The notes under the pieces are model-generated. The model was not told the origin of the DNA, did not search any database, and saw only the letters and a program-made list of their open reading frames with translations. The translations under genes and the position numbers were made by a program. A stretch of DNA of 36,115 nucleotides, from positions 1-36,115 of the forward strand of contig JAUIIK010000043.1 in NCBI GenBank assembly GCA_030431755.1, written 5' to 3'. Shown here one piece after another: positions 16,936 to 24,249 of this stretch. Position 1 is the stretch's first letter. Every line of letters starts with the position of its first letter. This stretch comes from Chloroflexia bacterium (GTDB lineage Bacteria > Chloroflexota > Chloroflexia > Thermomicrobiales > CFX8).

Positions 16936-17154
16936 CGCCGAACGCACAACGAAGTGGGCACAGATCGCCGAGTGATCGCGTTACCCCGGAACGCGCAGGG
17001 TCTCTTTCAGCAAGCGCGTTACCCTGCCAGCTATCCTGCGCCGGCACGGCAGGCGTCGGCAACACGCGCCTACGACATTCTCCCGATGTCCCATGCTGCG
17101 GCCACACGCACACTCCACGCGTAGATGCTCGATCAATTCAGGAGTGAAACACCT

Positions 17155-17535
17155 ATGCCAGACAGCACGCGTTACGCGCCGTCGACCTCACAGCTCGTCG
17201 TTGAGATCTTCGTTCGGGATATGCAGGTGTCGCGGGATTTCTACAGCCGGTTAGGTTTTGTGCTGGAGTCGGATAGTGACACCTTCGTCGTCTTCACCTG
17301 GGAAGGGCATCAACTCTATCTCGACCAACGGCCGGATCTGGGGCCGGTCGCGCAACACCCGCAAGCCAACGTCAGGATCATGGTGCCGGATGTCGATGCG
17401 TACTGGGAGCGTGCGCGGGAACTCGGCGCGCGCGTCTTTGCCGAAATTGGCGACCGGGAATACGGGCTGCGCGACTTCACGATCCTCGACCCCGACGGGT
17501 TCGGCCTCCGCTTCGGCACCTGGACCGGGAGTTAG
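17155..17535 (+). CDS. VOC/glyoxalase-bleomycin-resistance family protein
   Basis: A small cytoplasmic protein of 126 residues with a vicinal-oxygen-chelate pattern: 'VEIFVRDMQVSRDFYSRLGF' begins the first beta-alpha-beta unit, and 'DFTILDPDGFGLRFG' ends the second. The terminal 'DPDGFGLRF' is the usual final strand, where the metal-site acid is often a Glu; here a Leu/Arg pair occurs, so metal use is uncertain. Function could be detoxification or drug binding. I chose ATG 17155 with AGGAG upstream rather than ATG 17125, which has no SD. Upstream 16936-17154 shows only GCGTTACCC-containing short repeats and no gene. Confidence 0.85.
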   Translation: MPDSTRYAPSTSQLVVEIFVRDMQVSRDFYSRLGFVLESDSDTFVVFTWEGHQLYLDQRPDLGPVAQHPQANVRIMVPDVDAYWERARELGARVFAEIGDREYGLRDFTILDPDGFGLRFGTWTGS

Positions 17536-17720
17536 TCGTCATCGCGCTCGGACGCCTCCTCCGCGCTGCTCGTCCGAGCCGTCGTGCGCGCGCGTTGGCC
17601 ATGGGCGATGTGCCGGTTATCGACCAGCAGTCCGGTGAGCCAGCCACACCGGTGATCGACCACCAGCGCGGAGACCGCAACCAGCGCAAGGAGCGTCAAT
17701 ACGACATCGGAGGCGGACAA
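17532..17720 (-). CDS. Small single-span membrane protein with H-x-x-GWL motif
   Basis: A protein of 62 residues with an N-terminal hydrophobic helix ('VVLTLLALVAVSALVV'), then 'DHRCGWLTGLLVD' and a charged tail. It starts at TTG (17720) with a strong SD, GGGAGG, 4 bases upstream. It shares layout and the 'H-x-x-GWL' motif with the next minus-strand small gene, so the two look like paralogues in tandem. Its stop overlaps the stop of the convergent VOC gene by 4 bases. Function unknown. Confidence 0.6.
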   Translation of the reverse strand: MSASDVVLTLLALVAVSALVVDHRCGWLTGLLVDNRHIAHGQRARTTARTSSAEEASERDDD

Positions 17721-17916
17721 TTAACCTCCCGTACCAGGCAGGATTGAAAAAGCGTGATGCCGCCGCATATATCGTAATCGACTTCCTGGCGAGGTTCGCG
17801 GGTCGAAGGTCACGGGCCACGTCAATCGTTCGGTCCTGGACGCGCCACCACGCCCAACAGCAACAGGTCCCCTGGGCGCGTGGCCGAAGGGACCGAGCTT
17901 GTGGAAGCGAGGCAAT

Positions 17917-18126
17917 CTAGCTGATCGCGGGCTCCGAGGGCATCTCGGTCGTGTCCGGTGCATCGGCGCTCACTGCCGGGGCGCGATCGACCGAGTACAC
18001 AGACGAGCGACTGCACGAGGCCGGTAGCCGGAACACGAAGTCAGACAGCCATCCACGTTGATGAGATAGCAGGAATCCACCAAGCAAGACGGTGAGCACT
18101 AATCCAAGCGCGATATCGAGAAGCAT
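17917..18126 (-). CDS. Small single-span membrane protein, paralogue of its neighbour
   Basis: A protein of 69 residues: N-terminal hydrophobic helix ('IALGLVLTVLLGGFLL'), then 'SHQRGWLSDFVFRLP' and a polar, Ser/Pro-rich tail. The juxtamembrane 'H-Q-R-GWL' matches 'H-R-C-GWL' in the gene at 17532-17720. The start is ATG at 18126 with GGGAG about 11 bases upstream, and a minus-strand TATAAG at 18179-18174 may be its -10. The 196 bases between the two small genes hold no further gene; there is a short GGTCCC/GGGACC dyad at 17866-17894. Confidence 0.6.
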   Translation of the reverse strand: MLLDIALGLVLTVLLGGFLLSHQRGWLSDFVFRLPASCSRSSVYSVDRAPAVSADAPDTTEMPSEPAIS

Positions 18127-18330
18127 CCGCAGTAATACTCCCTAGACGCGATACGCGATCTCCTACTTCAGCACTTATAGTACGTTGCGGCATGACAGAA
18201 CTCCGGGGTCATTGGTCATGGGCAGCGACAGTCATTCGGACGGTCCAGGGCATAGCTCTCGCTGGTAGCGCGGACGCCCGCTTCGACTAGGATGAGGCTG
18301 CACAAGGACTTGTGAAGGGGAGGAGATCCT

Positions 18331-19014
18331 ATGACACACCACGGTGGCGGCTTCAGCCCACTGGAGTTCGAGCGCATCGCAGAAGCGGAGAGCATCGAGC
18401 GCTCGCAGGCGTTCGTCGAGAGGATGCGCCGACGTAGGACAGTGCGCGAGTTTTCCGCGGTCCCGGTCCCGCTCGAGATCATCGAGAACGCCATCCGCGT
18501 CGCGGGCACAGCGCCTTCCGGAGCGAATCAGCAACCGTGGCACTATGTCGTAGTCAGGGACCAGGCGACCAAAGCACGCATCCGCGAGGCGGCCGAGGAG
18601 GAAGAGAAGGAGAGCTACGCGCACCGCATGAGCCAGGAGTGGCTCGACGCGTTGGCCCCGCTCGGCACTGACTGGCACAAGCCTCACCTCACCGACGCGC
18701 CCTATCTCATTGTCTGCTTCCGGCTCGATTACGGCCTCGAAACCGACGCGGAGGGCAACGAGGTCCGCGTCAAGCACTACTACCCGGGCGAGTCGATGGG
18801 CATCTCCGTCGGCATGCTGATCACCGCGCTGCACAATGCCGGCCTTGCAACCCTGACGCACACCCCAAGCCCGATGAAGTTCCTCAACGAGATCCTCGAG
18901 CGGCCCCGCAATGAGCGGCCATTTGTCGTGCTCCCGGTTGGCTATCCAGCCGAAGATTGCATGGTGCCGAACATCACCAAGAAGCCGCTCAGCGAGATCA
19001 TGACGGTGGTCTGA
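18331..19014 (+). CDS. Iodotyrosine-deiodinase-like flavoprotein (nitroreductase superfamily)
   Basis: A 227-residue FMN enzyme of the nitroreductase fold, most like iodotyrosine deiodinase (IYD), which reductively removes halogen from halotyrosines. The FMN phosphate-binding 'RRRRTVREFS' is at 33-42, 'APSGANQQPW' at 61-70 and 'GESMGISVGM' near 152-161. 'LPVGYP' and 'VPNITKKPLSEI' are close to the IYD C-terminus. The lid region 'EEEEKESYAHRM...DWHKPHL' aligns with that of human IYD, and E92, Y96 and K117 occupy the positions (spacing 4 and 21) of the three residues that bind the amino-acid part of the substrate. The start is ATG at 18331 with GGGAGGAG 6-7 bases upstream. Bacterial substrates are uncertain. 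Confidence 0.88.
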   Translation: MTHHGGGFSPLEFERIAEAESIERSQAFVERMRRRRTVREFSAVPVPLEIIENAIRVAGTAPSGANQQPWHYVVVRDQATKARIREAAEEEEKESYAHRMSQEWLDALAPLGTDWHKPHLTDAPYLIVCFRLDYGLETDAEGNEVRVKHYYPGESMGISVGMLITALHNAGLATLTHTPSPMKFLNEILERPRNERPFVVLPVGYPAEDCMVPNITKKPLSEIMTVV

Positions 19015-19348
19015 CCGCCTGATCTTCAGCCTCGAACTCATCGGATATCGTCGACCACGCCGCCAAGGTCGCTTCAGCTCGCGCAATCCAGCCGGCGAGC
19101 GCCGGTAGGTCGAGCGCACGGTAGGCGTCGAGCTGCGCTTCCATATCGCGCGCAAGCTCAGCGAGAGCCTGGTTGAGTCGCCCGTCCAGCGCCGCGCCGC
19201 GCAGGAGCTGTTCGATGGCCATCGAGCGGTTGAACACAGCGACACGCAGACCGAGCGCCGCCGCCAGACGCTGAATGTCAGCCGGGCTCAGAGAGAAGCC
19301 CGACCGTGCCGGAGTCATGAGCCAGCGCAAGAGCTGCCGCGTGTTCAT
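18998..19348 (-). CDS. Hypothetical helical protein
   Basis: A 116-residue protein I do not recognise. It is predicted mostly alpha-helical, with 'LSPADIQRLAAALGLRVAVFNRSMAIEQLLRG' resembling a small helical bundle and an acidic C-terminus. There is no signal peptide or membrane segment. It overlaps the end of the convergent deiodinase-like gene by 17 bases. The SD (GCGCGAG) is weak. Regular amino-acid usage and lack of arginine/proline-rich shadow composition favour a real gene. Confidence 0.6.
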   Translation of the reverse strand: MNTRQLLRWLMTPARSGFSLSPADIQRLAAALGLRVAVFNRSMAIEQLLRGAALDGRLNQALAELARDMEAQLDAYRALDLPALAGWIARAEATLAAWSTISDEFEAEDQAVRPPS

Positions 19349-19526
19349 CTCGCGCAGCTGTCTTGTCAGCTCGTGTGAAGCAGATTCCAGTTTGCAGCCC
19401 TTCCGTCACGATGGTTACGAGACGCACATCTAGCGTACATCTCCTGCCAATTCATTTGCGCGACCCCTGGCCATAGGCTGAATGCAATGGCTCGCCAGGC
19501 TGGTTGAGAAGTGAAAGGAACCACCA

Positions 19527-20114
19527 ATGGCAACGAATTTGACGGCCCCTGTCACGTTCATCGGACGACATTCGGTACGGGTTCTCGCCGTCGTCGCATT
19601 GGCAACCGCGCTACTCATCGGAGGGCTGCCGGCGCGGGACGCTTCGGCGGCCACGGTCGGCAACTGCGACACGGTCGCCAGCTACCCGCAGCTCTCCTAC
19701 GGCAAGATCCGCTGGGCGGGCATGTCGCAGTGCTTCGCCATGCTGCTCGAACATGGATACGCCTACACGATCACCGTTGATGCCGGTCATCGCTCCTATG
19801 CGCAGTCACAGAACTACTACGAGCCGCTTGGCGACAGCGTGCTGCTCCTCTACAAGTCGACAGTTCCGGGCGTCAGCGTCAACGATCCATACAACGCCGG
19901 CAACTTCAGCTACATCGGGATGAACGACGACTATGCCGCGCCGGCGCACCTCGGCTCGCGCATTTCCTACGAGGTGACCGGGAGTCCCGGAATGCACACA
20001 CTCTTCGTCGCACGCGTATCGGGCTTCAATCAGGCGGTCGGGACCTATTCAATCTCCGTCACCCGCTCGGTCCAGGTGAACATCGCCCCATGCGTGCACG
20101 TCTTCGCTTGCTAG
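19527..20114 (+). CDS. Secreted protein with PPC-like beta domain, function unknown
   Basis: A 195-residue exported protein. The N-terminus has a long signal peptide with core 'VLAVVALATALLIGGL' and probable cleavage after 'DASA' (about residue 40). The mature part has a beta-sandwich-like pattern ('YTITVDAGH', 'DSVLLLYKS', 'MNDDYA', 'SRISYEV', 'GTYSISVT'), which resembles bacterial pre-peptidase C-terminal (PPC) domains. Four cysteines, including 'PCVHVFAC' at the very end, could form disulfides. The start is ATG at 19527 with AAAGGA upstream. No peptidase domain is present, so it is a stand-alone domain. Function unknown. Confidence 0.75.
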   Translation: MATNLTAPVTFIGRHSVRVLAVVALATALLIGGLPARDASAATVGNCDTVASYPQLSYGKIRWAGMSQCFAMLLEHGYAYTITVDAGHRSYAQSQNYYEPLGDSVLLLYKSTVPGVSVNDPYNAGNFSYIGMNDDYAAPAHLGSRISYEVTGSPGMHTLFVARVSGFNQAVGTYSISVTRSVQVNIAPCVHVFAC

Positions 20115-20141
20115 CGCTCGTTCAACTGCCAGTGTCAAATC

Positions 20142-20171
20142 GACAGGGCCGGACTTCTCTCCGGCTCTGTC
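20142..20171. terminator. Hairpin between convergent genes, likely bidirectional terminator
   Basis: GACAGGGCCGGA (20142-20153) pairs with TCCGGCTCTGTC (20160-20171) through 12 base pairs (one G-T), with the 6-base loop CTTCTC. It sits between the stop of the secreted-protein gene and that of the convergent kinase gene. No T-run follows. Confidence 0.6.
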
Positions 20172-20186
20172 AACGCCGCCACGGCG

Positions 20187-21893
20187 CTACTCGGGTTCGA
20201 TCCCAAAGGTTGCCAGCGGGCCCCAGAGGATTTCGTGGGGCGTCGTGCCGTCTCGGTAGGCCGACCCGCCGACCTCTGCGCCTGCCGGCGCTGCATGCGT
20301 TACCGCCCCCAGCAATGTGTCGTTGACCAGAAACCAGATCTGATCGCCACGGAAACGCATCTCGAGTGCGTTCCACTCCCACGGCAGGTTCATTCCCGCG
20401 CGCTGGGCCGGCGGCAAGAGGTCGAGCGACATCGTCGGATCCAGAGATTCGTTGAAGTAGTAGGCGAACGTCTCGGCTTCTGAGCTGAAGCACAGCGCGT
20501 AACCACTGATCGTGGTGACATCGAACCTGGCCAGCAAACACACCTCCCCATAAGGGTCTGGCCGCGAGTTCAGAGTCGCTTCGAGATAGGCGCTGCCGTC
20601 CGTGAACTCCGCCCCAAGTGAGTGCTTGCGCACCGTAACGCCTTCAGCCTCCAGCCGCACTCCCGAGCCGCTATTCTCATCTTCGAACTGCACAGCACCT
20701 TCGAGCTCGGGCGGCCAGATCTCGAACATATCGTAGGAGTGGATGAGATCTTCGGACCGCTGCGGCGCTGGATCAGTGTTGGGGCCGACAAGGGCTAGGT
20801 CCGCTGCCGCATTCGTTGGGGCTGTCGTGGCTGTGTCGGCGGCGACAGACAGCAGCGTCGGCGTCACCTCTGATCCACCTGAACCTTCCCGCGCCATTAC
20901 CCACACAGCCACGCCAATGATGAGCGCCACCGTTGTCACCGCAAAAACGAGGCCGTTGCGGCGCGTAAGAATCCGTGACGCGAACCCACCTGGCTCGTCG
21001 AGCCTCGTCGTGGCGTCGAATCTGCTTGATGGCAAGCGCGGACGCGCTGGCGGCGCAAGCGGCACGGCCTTGTTACCGGCCAGCGCTGATTGAAGAGACT
21101 CGGCGAAATCGAGCGCCGTCAGATGGCGCTCTTCCGGCAGTTTGTGGAGCGCCCGGTTGAGCGTCGCGGTCACGGCCGGCGGCAGCGTTCCAACGCGCTC
21201 ATCAGCAGGAACCGGCGCTTCATGCAGGTGCGCCACTAGCAGCCCCGCCGGTTCGGTAGCGTAGAACGGCAGCTCCCGGGTCAGCAGCTCGTAGGCAACG
21301 ACGGCCAGCTGGTAAATGTCTGTTTGCGGCGTGATCTCGCCGCCCGCGATCTGCTCTGGAGACATGTAAGCCGGCGTCCCCAAGAGCTGGCCGGTAAGTG
21401 TCAGCTGCGCGTCTGGTTGGAGGTGGACGATGCCAAAATCCGTCAGCTTTGCCGAGCCGTCCAACGAGACGATGATGTTCGCGGGATTGACGTCGCGATG
21501 TACCAGGCCGATCTCATGGGCGGCGTCGAGCGCTGCCGCGATATCGTGCACGATCGCCACTGCGGAGTCTACTGACAGGCTGCCGGAACGGTTCAGCCTG
21601 GCGAGCGGCTCGCCCGCGACGAACTGCATCGCGAAATAGGCGACGCCGTCTGCTTCGCCTGCGTCGTAGACCGTGACGATGTTCGGGTGATCGAGCCGCG
21701 CTGCCGCCCGCGCCTCACGGATGAACCGTTCCCGTAGCTCCGGGTCGGCCGCCAGCTGCGGCCGTAGGATCTTGATCGCGCAGTGGCGGTCGAGCCGCGC
21801 ATGATAGGCATGGTAAACGTCACCCATGCCGCCACGCCCGATGAGTTCGCCCAACTCGTAGGGACCGAGCGTCCGGCCGCGGAGCTCGTCCAT
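20187..21893 (-). CDS. Transmembrane Ser/Thr protein kinase (PknB-like) with extracellular domain
   Basis: A 568-residue receptor kinase. The kinase domain (about 12-275) has the glycine loop 'GRGGMGDVY', lysine K41, 'HRD' at 132-134, D152 of 'DFG' and 'GTPAYMSPEQ'. The catalytic loop reads 'HRDVNPAN' where nearly all active relatives have 'HRD(V/L)KPAN', so Lys is replaced by N136 and activity may be altered. A single membrane helix lies at about 312-332. The C-terminal approximately 190 residues face outside and look like a beta-sandwich ligand domain (DUF1080/concanavalin-like: 'WNALEMRFRGDQIWFLVND'). It starts 5 bases after the FHA-winged-helix gene, so the two form an operon. Likely role: sensing an outside signal and phosphorylating that regulator. 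Confidence 0.9.
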   Translation of the reverse strand: MDELRGRTLGPYELGELIGRGGMGDVYHAYHARLDRHCAIKILRPQLAADPELRERFIREARAAARLDHPNIVTVYDAGEADGVAYFAMQFVAGEPLARLNRSGSLSVDSAVAIVHDIAAALDAAHEIGLVHRDVNPANIIVSLDGSAKLTDFGIVHLQPDAQLTLTGQLLGTPAYMSPEQIAGGEITPQTDIYQLAVVAYELLTRELPFYATEPAGLLVAHLHEAPVPADERVGTLPPAVTATLNRALHKLPEERHLTALDFAESLQSALAGNKAVPLAPPARPRLPSSRFDATTRLDEPGGFASRILTRRNGLVFAVTTVALIIGVAVWVMAREGSGGSEVTPTLLSVAADTATTAPTNAAADLALVGPNTDPAPQRSEDLIHSYDMFEIWPPELEGAVQFEDENSGSGVRLEAEGVTVRKHSLGAEFTDGSAYLEATLNSRPDPYGEVCLLARFDVTTISGYALCFSSEAETFAYYFNESLDPTMSLDLLPPAQRAGMNLPWEWNALEMRFRGDQIWFLVNDTLLGAVTHAAPAGAEVGGSAYRDGTTPHEILWGPLATFGIEPE

Positions 21894-21898
21894 GAAAC

Positions 21899-22648
21899 TT
21901 ATCGGTTTCCGGCGTAGGGCCGGGTCACGAGACGGTAGCCGAGCCCGCGCACGGTTTGCAGCACATGCGGCTCACTGGCATCAACCTCGATCTTTTGACG
22001 TAAGCCCCAGACAATCCGCGCGATCTCGGCTTCACCGTGATTGAACGCTTCGTCGCCCCAGAGGGCCGCGGAAATGTCGTCGTGCGTGCAGAGCGCCGTG
22101 ACATAGCCGCTGGCAGCGTTAGTTGCGTCCATGTGCCGCACCAGCTGATGTTCCTGTGGCCGCAAGTGCATGATCTCTTCAGCGACACCTGCACGAACGC
22201 GGAAGAGCCGCGCCCCAACACGATCGTACTCGAGGAAGAGTGGCACGCTCACCCCAATAGCAGGGCGGGTATGCTGTGGATCGTGGAACTCGATCTCCCA
22301 CGCAGACGCCCCCGCTATGTCGGGCGTCATGGGCTGCGCGGCGAATCGCACAGCATCGCCATCATCAAGCACGATCCCACTGTCGACCTCGACGACCCGG
22401 CCTGCGCGGACGAGTTGGACCGGGTTGACGCCTGTGCCGGTCGTGAGACGCCAGACGCCCCCGTGCGGCTCAAACGCGCAGTGGCGGATTCTGCTAATGA
22501 GCCGTTCCGGATCAGGTTCCAGGGCTATCGTGTTGTAATCGGGCAGGCGGCCAATGGTGACTGCTTCGGTAGATAGTTGATGCGTCTGTTCAGTGCCGTC
22601 AGGAGCGCGAACAAGAAGATATGGCAGGCGTGGATCGAGATCTGACAT
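21899..22648 (-). CDS. FHA domain fused to OmpR-type winged-helix regulator
   Basis: A 249-residue cytoplasmic protein joining two modules. The N-terminal FHA-like fold (about 8-105) has 'TIGRLPDYNTIAL', 'ISRIRHCAF' and 'DDGDAVRF' and would bind phosphothreonine. The C-terminal DNA-binding winged helix (about 145-245) has 'LRPQEHQLVRHM', 'ALWGDEA', 'IARIVWGLRQKIE' and 'VLQTVRGLGYRL' of the PhoB/OmpR type. There is no receiver domain. I chose ATG 22648 with AAGGAA upstream; a TTG at 22666 would add six residues. Next to a Ser/Thr kinase it is a good candidate phospho-dependent transcription regulator, comparable in principle to mycobacterial EmbR, which has the domains in the opposite order. 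Divergent from the reductase gene. Confidence 0.85.
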   Translation of the reverse strand: MSDLDPRLPYLLVRAPDGTEQTHQLSTEAVTIGRLPDYNTIALEPDPERLISRIRHCAFEPHGGVWRLTTGTGVNPVQLVRAGRVVEVDSGIVLDDGDAVRFAAQPMTPDIAGASAWEIEFHDPQHTRPAIGVSVPLFLEYDRVGARLFRVRAGVAEEIMHLRPQEHQLVRHMDATNAASGYVTALCTHDDISAALWGDEAFNHGEAEIARIVWGLRQKIEVDASEPHVLQTVRGLGYRLVTRPYAGNR

Positions 22649-22734
22649 TGGAATCGGTTCCTTCAATGCGGTTTGCCCAACCCATTGTAAACGCCTGGCA
22701 CCACGCCACGGCTGATTCCCGAAAGGAGCTCTGC

Positions 22735-24207
22735 GTGAAGCACGACCTGGATGTACTGGTCATTGGCGGCGGGACGGCCGGGTTGGTTGCCGCTGCCGGG
22801 ACGGCTGCATTCGGCGCCCGGACGGCATTGATCGAGCGTCACCGTCTCGGCGGCGAGTGCACCTGGACCGGCTGCGTCCCGAGCAAAGCGCTCCTCCACG
22901 CCGCCCGCCAGATCCACACCATGCGCCAGGCCGCCAGCTCCGGCATCCGCGCCGAGACGATAGCGGTTGACTTCGCTGCAGTCATGGCAACTGTTCGCGC
23001 AACCCGCAGATGGATCTACGACCACGGCGAGACGCCGGCCTACCTGATATCCCTTGGCATCCAGCCGCTTCAGGCAAGCGGCCGTTTCCTGGACGACCGG
23101 ACGGCCCTCATCGAACGCGACGGCCGTCGCCGCGAACTCACCTTCCGCGCGGCGATCATCGCAAGCGGGTCGCGGCCCTTCGTGCCGGAGGTGCCGGGGC
23201 TGGAGGAGATCGACTTCCTGACGACCGATACGCTCTTCGAGATCGACGAGCTGCCGCAGCGCCTGGCGATCCTGGGCGGTGGCGCGACAGGCGTCGAGAT
23301 GGCGCAGGCATTCGCCCGGCTTGGAAGCGACGTCACCCTGATCTCCCACGACGACCGCCTCATCGCCCACGTCGACGACGACGCGAGCGAACTGCTGCGA
23401 CAGCGTTTGAGCGGTGAGGGCGTAGACATCCACCTACGCGCGACAATTGCCGCCGTCAGTCCCGCGGGACGCAGCGCGCAATTGCGCGTCGCCGGGGATG
23501 GCGAACCGCTCGTGATCGAGGTCGACAGGCTGCTGCTGGCCACTGGACGCATGGCCAACACTTCCGGGCTCGGACTCGAAGCAGCCGGCGTTGACTACGA
23601 ACGTGGCGGCATACCGGTTGATGCCTACTGCCGCACCTCCGCCTCGGGCATCTACGCAACCGGCGACGTGACGACGGCCCTGAATCTGACCCACGTTGCC
23701 GAAGAGATGTCCAAGGCTGCCGCCGTCAACGCGCTGTCGAAGCTGCCGGTCATCAAATACGAACAGGCAGTCGTCCCAACCGTTGTCTACACCGATCCCG
23801 AAGTGGCGACCGTTGGTCGCACGGCGCGCGAGCTGCGAGAGAGTGGTATTGACTACGACCGGATCGACCTCCCCTACGAGAAGATCGACCGGGCGGTGAT
23901 TGAAGGTCACGGCGACGGCTTCGTCCGTGTCTACCATCGGCGCGGCAAGGTGCTCGGCGCGACGGTCGTCGGCGCGAGCGCCGGGGAGCTCATCGCGGAA
24001 TACGCGCTGGCGATGCGTCACGGGCTCCGGCTGCACCAGCTCGCCGGCACGATCCACGCCTATCCAACAATGATGCTCGGCGCGCGCCGCGCCGCCGACC
24101 AGTTCCTCTTCCGGTCGCTGCGCCCCTGGATGGCCAGTGTGATGCGCGCGGCCTACGGGTACCGGGGCAAGATCCCGGAATACGTCGGCACACGCCAGAT
24201 TGTCTAG
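22735..24207 (+). CDS. Pyridine nucleotide-disulfide oxidoreductase (mercuric-reductase-like)
   Basis: A 490-residue FAD enzyme of the glutathione reductase/dihydrolipoamide dehydrogenase class. The FAD fingerprint is 'VIGGGTAGLVAA' (9-20), the redox pair is C42/C47 in 'GGECTWTGCVPSK', the NAD(P) fingerprint is 'ILGGGATGVEMAQ' and the second FAD motif is 'YATGDVT'. The C-terminal catalytic element usually written HxxHPT..E reads 'IHAYPTMML', so the proton-relay His and Glu are not conserved. The C-terminal Cys pair of true MerA is absent, so mercury reduction is unlikely. I chose GTG 22735, preceded by AAAGGAG; a longer frame to 22621 would add an unlikely tail that overlaps the divergent regulator. 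The electron acceptor is unknown. Confidence 0.88.
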   Translation: MKHDLDVLVIGGGTAGLVAAAGTAAFGARTALIERHRLGGECTWTGCVPSKALLHAARQIHTMRQAASSGIRAETIAVDFAAVMATVRATRRWIYDHGETPAYLISLGIQPLQASGRFLDDRTALIERDGRRRELTFRAAIIASGSRPFVPEVPGLEEIDFLTTDTLFEIDELPQRLAILGGGATGVEMAQAFARLGSDVTLISHDDRLIAHVDDDASELLRQRLSGEGVDIHLRATIAAVSPAGRSAQLRVAGDGEPLVIEVDRLLLATGRMANTSGLGLEAAGVDYERGGIPVDAYCRTSASGIYATGDVTTALNLTHVAEEMSKAAAVNALSKLPVIKYEQAVVPTVVYTDPEVATVGRTARELRESGIDYDRIDLPYEKIDRAVIEGHGDGFVRVYHRRGKVLGATVVGASAGELIAEYALAMRHGLRLHQLAGTIHAYPTMMLGARRAADQFLFRSLRPWMASVMRAAYGYRGKIPEYVGTRQIV

Positions 24208-24249
24208 ACTTTCACAGTGCGGTGGCAGTTGATTGAGGTGTAGCGAGCG

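Noticed and set aside
17866-17894. GGTCCC/GGGACC dyad as a terminator
   Set aside because: Only a 6-bp stem with a 17-base loop, no T-run, and not placed at a convergent gene end.
22735-24207. Naming the flavoprotein as mercuric reductase
   Set aside because: No N-terminal HMA domain, no C-terminal Cys pair, no mer genes nearby.
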